Positions 56,581 through 64,000 of a stretch of 64,000 nt of DNA are shown here, in pieces. The translations under genes and the position numbers were made by a program. This stretch comes from Artemia franciscana (Eukaryota > Arthropoda > Branchiopoda > Anostraca > Artemiidae). Every line of letters starts with the position of its first letter. The stretch's first letter is position 1. Location: contig NC_088868.1 of NCBI RefSeq assembly GCF_032884065.1, positions 32,239,195-32,303,194 of the forward strand, read 5' to 3'. The notes beneath the pieces are model-generated. The model did no database searches. It was not told where the DNA came from and saw nothing but the letters and a program-made list of their open reading frames with translations.

Positions 56581-58960
56581 TTCGGATAGCAAGGACGTCA
56601 TTGTGACTAGCGAGTAATAATAGATAATAACAGTAGTAGTAGTAATAAGATACGAGTCTTAATATAAGTAATAATAATAAGAATTTGATCAAAGTTCAGT
56701 TTCTTAAAAAATTATTTACTTAAGTAGTTAGTAGTTACATAAAGCCTTATTGATACATAAAGCTCCTGGCTCAGATTCCAATATCGATGATAAATTGTGA
56801 TTCATGTCCCGATAATAAATATGTTTATGAGAAAAGCAAGGATCAATCCGTTTTGGCCAACCATCTATGGCCAAACTATCAATTATCAAACAGTTCGTGG
56901 TAACGAACTGTAGTAAGGAGCGACCCGGCTCAATAGTAAACGAAACTCTAAAAAACGGAACTTCGATGCTAAAAGATATATCAAAAGAATTGGATTTTTA
57001 TGCTGATTTTAAATATATAAGTTTCATCAAGTTTAGTCTTTGTCATCAAAAGTTACAAGCCTGAGAAAATTTGCCTGATTTTGGAAAATAGGGAGAAACA
57101 CCCCCTATAAGTCACAGGATCTTAACGAAAATCACACCATCGCATTCAGCGTATCAGAGAACCCTACAGAAAAAATTTCAAGGTCCAATCCATCGAATTT
57201 CAAAAATAGAAAAAATAGAATTTCATATTTTTTGCCAGAAGACAGATCACGGGTGCGTGTTTTTTTTTTTTTTTTTCAGATGTCATTGTATCGACCAAGT
57301 GGTCCTAGAGTGTTGCAAAAGGACTCATTCCATCGGAAATGAAAAGTTCTAGTGCCCTTTTTAAGTGACCAAAAAAATTGGAGGGCACCTAGGCTCCCTC
57401 CCACGCTCATTTTTTCCCAAAGTCAACGCATCAAAATTTTTAGATAGCCATTTTGTTCCGCATAGTCGAAAACCATAAGAACTATGTCTTTGGGGATGAC
57501 TTACTCCTCCACAGTCCTTGGGGGAGGGGCTGCAAGTTACAAACTTTGACCAATGTTTACATACAGTAAGTGTTATTGGGAACTGTATTGACGTTTTCAG
57601 GGGGATTTTTTTGGTTTGGATGTGGGGTTGAGGGGAGGAGTATTCATTGGCGGAGTATTTCATGGGGGAAGAGAAATTCAATGAAAAGGGCGCAGGATTT
57701 TCTAGCATTACTATTAAAAAAACAAACAATGAAAATATAAACATGAAAAAGTTTTTTCAATTGGAAGTAAGGAGTAGCATTAAAACTTAAAACGAACAGA
57801 GATTATTAAGCATATGAGGGGTTCTAAAAATACTTTAGCATAAAGAGCGAGGTATTTAGGAGGAGATAAATACTTCGCTCTTTATGCAAAAGTATTTTTA
57901 GTAATCTCAACTATTTATTCTACGGCCTTTCTGATTCAGGGGTCACTCTTAAAGAATTAGGACAAAACTTAAGATTTAGTGTGAAGAGCGAGGTATTAAC
58001 GAGGGGACAAACCCCCTCATATGTATAATCAAAAATATAAGAATATAAAAGTTTGTTACGTAAGTTAATTCTTAAGTTACGTATATTTGTTACTAATAAA
58101 AACGTTCGTTAAAAATTAAAAGTTCTAGTTGCCTTTTTAAGTAACCGAAAAATTGGAGGACAACTAGGCCTCCTTCCCTACCCATTATTTCTCAAAATCG
58201 TCTGATCAAAACTAATAGAAAGCCATTTAGCCAAAAAAAGAATTAATATGCAAATTTCATTTTAATAATTTATGTACGGAGAGCCAAAATCAAACATGCA
58301 TTAATTCAAAAACGTTCAAAAATTAAATAAAAAAAACTAGTTTTTTTTTAGCTGAAAGTAAGGAGCGACATTAAAACTTAAAACGAATAGAAATTACTCC
58401 GTATATGAAATGCGTTGTCCCCTCCGCCATCCCTCGCTCTTCACGCTAAAGTTTGACTCTTTGCCACAATTCTACTTTTTAAAACAATTAAAAACTTTAG
58501 CGTAAAGAGCGAGGGATTGCGGAGGGGACAACCCATTTCATATACGGAGTTATTTCTGTTCGTTTTAAGTTTTAATGTCGCTCCTAACTTTCAGTTAAAA
58601 AAAAGTAGTTTTTTTTATTAATTTGACAATGAAAGATCATAGAGGGGAGATTATTGGGATGTCAACCAATTAAAACCGAAAACGGATGATATAAGGATCT
58701 AAGAAGTAATGTTTTAATGGACAGCAAAATAAAAGAATTTCCAGCATATGACACTCTCCCCTCCTGAGGGAACTTGAAATATTTCTTTTCAAAACTTGCA
58801 TGTTAATAGACACTTTATGACATACCAAAGTATTCTACAGTGCAATAATTCTTAAATGACGAAAAAAAGAAAAAGAGAAAAAAATGAAAAAGATTTAATC
58901 ACTTTCAGACTCTGTAACAATAAATCAAGTTTTTGCAACAATAAATCAAGTTTTTCCCAT
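56581..58960 (+). pseudogene. LINE RT tail, copy R6, split by a foldback element
   Basis: The 5' part is 56581-56885 and the 3' part 58624-58960. The segment encoding the SETWD region (8460-8760 in the paralogue) is deleted. The remaining halves join across the foldback insertion in the order of the intact copy 8212-9130. Confidence 0.78.
56886..58623 (+). repeat. Foldback repeat, copy S8 (full length, defined by empty site)
   Basis: About 1738 bp, inserted between CAATTA and TGACAA; the empty site is at about 8785-8796. The 5' palindrome is CAGTTCGTGGTAACGAACTG. An internal inverted-repeat stage lies at about 57820-58030. The 3' hairpin has arms of about 105 nt (58347-58455 with 58490-58600) around TTTAGCGTAAAGAGCGAGGG. 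The ends share GTAAGGAGCGAC in inverted orientation. No protein. Confidence 0.88.
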
Positions 58961-59227
58961 TATTTATATGATTTTGAAGATTGACATTAAATAAGAATGG
59001 GTGCAAAGGTAGACATTAAAAGATCTGAAACTAGATCTTATAGTCCAATCTGGTAGTTCTGGCCTGTTTTTCATGGTCGTTCAGCCAGGAAGTGCTATTG
59101 GAGGCTGTTGTCTAGCCATCCTGTGTTTTCACAAAATCTTGCTGTTCACCTGCCCCAGATTTCTCCAGTTATCCATTTGAAACTGGGGCAACTCAGACTT
59201 AGCTTAGATTAACGACATTAGCTCCCT

Positions 59228-59330
59228 TCCACACAAAATAATCAGCTACACCAACACTCAAACCCTGTCCTCGCAGACACAGGATTGGAAGTCTAGCACT
59301 CTAACCATCCGGCTGGGGACCTCCATTATA
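59228..59330 (-). repeat. tRNA-like SINE head (candidate), copy 2
   Basis: Paralogue of 9330-9432, with the same A-box-like GGTTAGAGTGC and B-box-like GGGTTTGAGTGTT. Next to it copy 2 has about 100 bp (59095-59180) that copy 1 lacks. Confidence 0.45.
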
Positions 59331-59654
59331 CCCATACTTGTAACATTATACCTTTTTTGTAATTAACTAAGAGATTGCTGCAATGCAACTTTTGACTATC
59401 CAACTTAGCGACTTCTTAGCGACTTAGCACTTAGCGACGATTTCTATCAAGAGGAGAATAAGGGTGTTAAAGCGATGTAAAATGAAGAGCTAGTCATAAG
59501 GCCCTCCCTAAAACTCTTTGTGTCAGAAAATCAGATTGTATTAATAAAGAAACACTTATTTTGAATATTTCAAAATTTTCGGTCATTAGTATCATATATA
59601 TATATATAACTATAAACCAGCATTATAAATATAATAGCAAAAAAAATTAATCAA

Positions 59655-60040
59655 TAAATATTAAAACTTAAAACGAACATAAAAACTCCGTGAATGAGGG
59701 GGCTGCCCTTTCCTCGGTACCCCTCTTTGATTTTCTGTTCGAATGAGGCCTCTGAAATGTAGATTTCTGATACGCTGTATCTGATAGTGCGATTTTGATT
59801 AAAATTCTTGAACTCCTAGGCGGCTTTTCCTGCCTTTTTCTAAAATTTGACTTGTAGCCTTGACGGCTCAGGCTTGATGGGTAGCACTAAACTTAATGAA
59901 TATCATATTTTTAGGATCAACATAATGAGCCAATTCTTTTTATATATCTATTAATATAAAAAAGTCTTTGTTTTAGAGTTTCCGTTACTATTGAGTCGTG
60001 TCGCTCCTTACTTACAATTTGTTACCCCGAGCTGTTCGGA
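59655..60040 (-). repeat. Foldback repeat, diverged short copy S9
   Basis: Minus-strand remnant with AGTCGTGTCGCTCCTTACTT near 59994 and ATTAAAACTTAAAACGAAC near 59660. The body is shortened and the 5' palindrome degraded, so this is an older copy. Confidence 0.6.
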
Positions 60041-60109
60041 AAATTTCAAACTGATGGAATTTTCACTCTGCGATTGGCTTTTGTTTTGACTCCGCCAAGA
60101 ACCAAAATT

Positions 60110-61400
60110 TTTCGTTTTGTCAACATCGCATTTTCAGTTGATAATTCTCGATAAATACATAAATGTTTTTGCTTGATTATCGGAAGAGAGTGTTAACTAA
60201 AATGGTGCCTGCTTGTTCGTTATCTTGGCTGTAGCGTACAAAAAAGAAAAGAAATAGAATTGTTTATAGGTAAAAAATACGAACTTGCAAAGAATTTCAA
60301 GTGTATTTGCAGATAGTTGTCTTCGAGAAAAAGCAACTCCAAAAAATACCGTACAGATTGTAAAAAGAAATTAGTAGAAAGTAAATAGTTTAGCAAATTC
60401 AGTACTAGATAAGTAGTTTTATCACTAACTTGTTGAAAGGTGACACTATTTTACAAAAATATATATCCAGTAGAGAAATATTTTGTTTTATGTAATAAAT
60501 TTGCAAAATATGTTCCTTTAATGTCCCAAATTTCTCAAATGTGTCCCTTATTATGTCAATGTTTCCCAGCACAAAGGAGAGTATCCTTTGGATATAAGCT
60601 ATGGCCAGTAAGGTCCTTGCTTCCTGACTACTAAGGTCCTTGCGTTGACCCTCTAGCGTGTTGTTACACTCAGATTCAGTATTCATGTCTTGCATTACCA
60701 AGCTGAGGTCATACCTGCTGCGCTACCTCAGGACGTTATCATAAGGTAGCCTTAACTGTTCATTTTGTCAACATTGCATTTTCAGTTGATAATGTTCGGT
60801 AAATATATGATTTTTCGCTTGATTATCTAAAGCAGGAGGTGAGTGTTAACGAAAAGGGTGGTTAATTGTCATTTATCTTGGCTGTAGCGAAAAAAAAGAA
60901 ACAGAATCGTTTTTAGGTGAAAGAATACAACTTGTAAAGAATTTCAAGAGTATTGCAGATAGTTGTCTACGGAAAAGAGCAAGCAAACCCGAAAAATGCC
61001 ATACAGAATGTAAAAAAAATAATAGAAAATAAGTGGTTTAGTAGATTTAGTAGTAGATAAATAGTTTTAACACTACTATATTGAAAAGCGACATTTTTTT
61101 ACAAAAATATGTAGCCAGTAGGGAAATATTTTGTTTTATGTAACAAATTTGCAAAATGTATCCCTTTTGTGTCCCAAATTTCTAAAATTTGTCCCTTATT
61201 TGCTTTATTATATCATTATGTCCCAACACATAGAAATATATCCTTTGGAAATAAAATATGTCGAGTTGACAACCTGTTCTTGACTACTGAGGTCCCTAAG
61301 TCGGCTTTGTAGTGTGTTGCTACACCCAGATTCAGTCTCCAGGTCTCGTATTACCAAGCTGAGGTCAAACCGGCTATGCTACCGCAGAACGTTATCAATT
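60110..61400. repeat. Tandem duplication, two units of about 650 bp
   Basis: Unit 1 (60110-60755) and unit 2 (60758-61400) share TTTGTCAACAT.GCATTTTCAG, ATCTTGGCTGTAGCG, 'AAAATATGT' and ATTACCAAGCTGAGGTCA. On the minus strand each unit contains a tRNA-like A box (TAGCGCAGCAGG in unit 1, TAGCATAGCCGG in unit 2), with only a weak B box. Divergence by eye is well above that of the segmental duplication. Confidence 0.8.
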
Positions 61401-64000
61401 TTAATTCATCTTGTTATCTCAATAATTTATGTTTACATTTTATGATTTTAGAGAATACACAAGTGTAGTCAGCGCACTTTGTGCATGGTTTTACCAACTT
61501 GATTCCCATATAGAGCCATAACATTAATTTTTATTCTGTATTATCTTTGCAATGGTTTGTACTCTTTAAGGAAATTGGGGATTAATTTCTGATATTATTA
61601 CGACAATCGGTAGTTCTTGGGCCTACAATCGACCTTAATTATCAACGGGAAGAGTTCCAGGAGGTCCTTAACCCTCCTTAAAAAGGCTCTGGAAAATTTT
61701 GGTACAGATTTGGAAACAAACATAGAAACAAACAAAACATTAGTCAAGGCGGACGCAGCTTGTAAATGTAGAATCAAAGTTGCATTCGGCTGATTTTGGC
61801 AAACATTAAGTTGCGTACTAAGTTGTTCTTGACAGTCTGTTTGAGTGCAAGAATTTTGAAATGAATCTATTGCGTGCTTTTTGGTTTAAATCGGCTGTGG
61901 TGGATAGTTCTTTGACCCTATAAACTACTTGGTGAAAAAAGGTAATCTTATAATTTGATGACAATGTGGAATTACGGTTCTTCTGGTGGAGATACCGTAT
62001 TAATACAAAAATCATTATATTCCCTATCTTTGGCCCATCCTATTTCCAAATGTTATCTTTGCTTTTCTGACAATAGCCTACAATCTTAAATAGCAATTTG
62101 GAGCTATCTAATTGTTTTAAAGGCTATCAATGGATTTAAGGATGTTTATGCATGTTGTAGAGTCTTAGTTGAAATGGTGGTATAAGCCTAGCAAAGAACC
62201 TGTAGAAAAGGAAACATGTTAAGAAAACAGTTCATACTTCATAATAGCCTATGCAGAATAATTGTATCTAGCACATTTTTCATGCGGTCCTGCTACACTT
62301 CACCCTTCCTCTCGAATAGGCCTATGTAAATATATAGCCTAAATTATATATTTCAAATGCATTCTGCCACCTGTCACTTGCTTTTCTGGTTCTTGTTTTG
62401 TCAGTTTAATTTACATAGGATACATGTGTCAAAATAAGAGAGCATGTTTTGGAAGAGTAGATAGAAGTATATAAACATAGAAGTATATAAGCATAGAAGG
62501 GTTGGCTCCCATTTGCATTAGCTAGCCTACTATCAATCTGCATATTGTAAAGTACAAATTGTTTTCTTTACATGTTCTTTCTCTACAGGTCCTTTTCTCA
62601 GCATATACTGAAATTGATATCTGCAATGTATCAACCCAATACAATCTTGTTTTGTGTAAATTCTTGTACCTAATGGCTTTTTTCTATCTTGGAGAATTGT
62701 TGAGTTGAAGAATTGACACTTTTAGGAATAAATCCAGGGCCAAAAATCCTGAAGCACAAAATATTAAATAGAAAACAAAAAATTGTTTGAACTTAGCAAT
62801 AAGCTTCACTCTTTACATTTGATATGATTTCCCTTGACTCCATGGTTCTGTGTTGCAGACTTCTTTCTTAAAGTCTCATGTTTATAACAATGCAAAAGAT
62901 CCAATTTTTTTTTAGATTAGTTGACTCTAGACAGGAAGTTTTTTTTGTAGATTGTTCAAAGATCATCCTAGAATTCAGGCTTTCAGATTCATTCACTTAA
63001 ATAAAGTAATTTTGGTAAGATTCCAGGTGATAGATTTTTGACTAGGTTTATTTTGAAGAGTAACTGAGTTAAGAGAATAAAACTTAAAAAAATGGATCTT
63101 TATTTTAAATTAAATCCAGGAATGTGTTTTCAAGCTCCTATCCAAAAGGTTGCCCACTTTCTAAAGTTGGGTATACATTTTGGAGTGCTATGTGTACTAC
63201 ACAGTTCCACCATTCATGGTGTAGTCTCTGCAATGCTTGGCATAGTTCTACCACAATGTTACTTTTACAACATGGTGTACTTTTGTCATGCATCACTTGG
63301 TATATGTGATTTCTGAAAATCAATACCCATTTGCTCCTATCTATGCTCCTTTCCTATATATAAGGCAGGGCTGTATCCCTGATTTTTGTTCAGGCTTTTT
63401 TAAATAGTAGAGTATTAAAAAACTTAAAAAAAATGTGTTTATATACATTTTATAAGTTGGGCAAATACTGACCTGTGTTACTGATCTGTTACTGAATACT
63501 AATCTGTGTTTTGCCTGGATCCTGGCTGCTCTTGCTTACTTCACATGGAGTAATTACACAACTACAAATGTATCTGGTAAATAAAACCCAAGTAAAATAA
63601 CCTATCTGATTTTCTTTAAACAAGACTGTTTCTAACAGACCATTTAGAATAGTTTTAAGGATTTCTTTTTCTGGCCAACATTAGAGGTAACACAAAAATA
63701 GAGTACAAGCATTACAGTATATAAATTATAAATTTTTGCAGGGTTAACAAGAACATCACTTCCAATTATAAGTTTAGTTTTTTTATTCTGTCTCCTGGCT
63801 TGTAGATATATTATTTACAAGGAATTTAATGCTTGATTATACATGATATGGTGTTTATATGTGACCAAAATTGAATTTTCTCTATATTCATATTGATTCA
63901 TGTTACCCAAGAGCCTTATTGCCTTGAAACCCATCCCAAACTAAAAACTGAAAGTACAAATTGAACATATATCTTGCAAAAATTTGCAATCACAAAACTG
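61401..64000. other. No recognised feature
   Basis: AT-rich DNA with short frames only (longest 74 codons at 63092-63316). A small direct repeat GAAGTATATAA...CATAGAAG lies at about 62464-62500. No exon, repeat family or RNA gene recognised. Confidence 0.5.

Larger units (their letters stand above)
48489..59572 (+). repeat. Segmental duplication, copy 2
   Basis: The paralogue of 1-9667 in the same orientation, about 48.5 kb downstream. It lacks the hAT element, showing a single GACTAGTT at 55661-55668. It has gained a complete foldback element inside the LINE-tail repeat. It could be a genuine duplication or two haplotypes assembled in series. Confidence 0.92.

Noticed and set aside
63092-63323. 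Overlapping frames on both strands near the right end
   Set aside because: Short, mutually overlapping on opposite strands, with no domain resemblance.

Overview
This looks like intergenic and intronic DNA from an AT-rich, repeat-loaded animal genome, most likely an arthropod. Several repeat families, notably the one opening with the hairpin CAGTTCGTGGTAACGAACTG, remind me of brine shrimp (Artemia) contigs. That is memory, not a search, so the taxon is tentative. No prokaryotic-style gene organisation is present. Almost all long open frames over (TA)n tracts or inside repeats are meaningless.

Only one host gene is convincing. It is a spliced SOUL/heme-binding-protein (HEBP-like) gene on the minus strand. 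Four coding exons lie at 44637-44702, 43988-44117, 39695-39875 and 37019-37214, with consistent phases and GT/AG borders. Its introns hold LINE remnants (41440-42660 plus strand, about 38700-39060 minus strand), a (TA)n tract, and a partial duplicate of the second exon that includes its splice donor. The very 5' end is uncertain.

Everything else recognisable is mobile DNA. (1) Two copies of a roughly 9.7-11 kb segment lie in direct orientation (1-9667 and 48489-59572) and differ by a few percent. One copy carries a hAT element (5608-7390) with an 8-bp target duplication whose unoccupied site is seen in the other copy. The other copy carries a foldback element (about 56886-58623) whose empty site is seen in the first. 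(2) 19.86-32.76 kb is a nest of Helitrons: a decayed Rep-helicase element on the minus strand (24350-29298) surrounded by short non-autonomous relatives on both strands, separated by (TA)n tracts. Their ends are legible: 5'-TC after A, 3' hairpin plus CTAG before T. (3) A foldback ('snapback') repeat family occurs at least nine times, with a small hairpin at its 5' end and a very large hairpin at its 3' end. (4) LINE debris includes an ORF1-like coiled-coil/RRM-like frame (17473-18226), an endonuclease fragment (45496-46396), a reverse-transcriptase pseudogene in the host gene intron, another RT thumb region (35404-36225, minus), and many copies of a short RT C-terminal tail repeat. (5) Smaller items are a second, non-coding hAT-like element (13810-15231), a palindromic MITE (33885-34147), tRNA-like SINE candidates, a 195-bp tandem array, and a 650-bp tandem duplication near the right end.

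The elements do not form a pathway. The window is best read as a stratigraphy of insertions into insertions, with one cellular gene spanning 37.0-44.7 kb. The last 2.6 kb and several stretches named below hold nothing I recognise.
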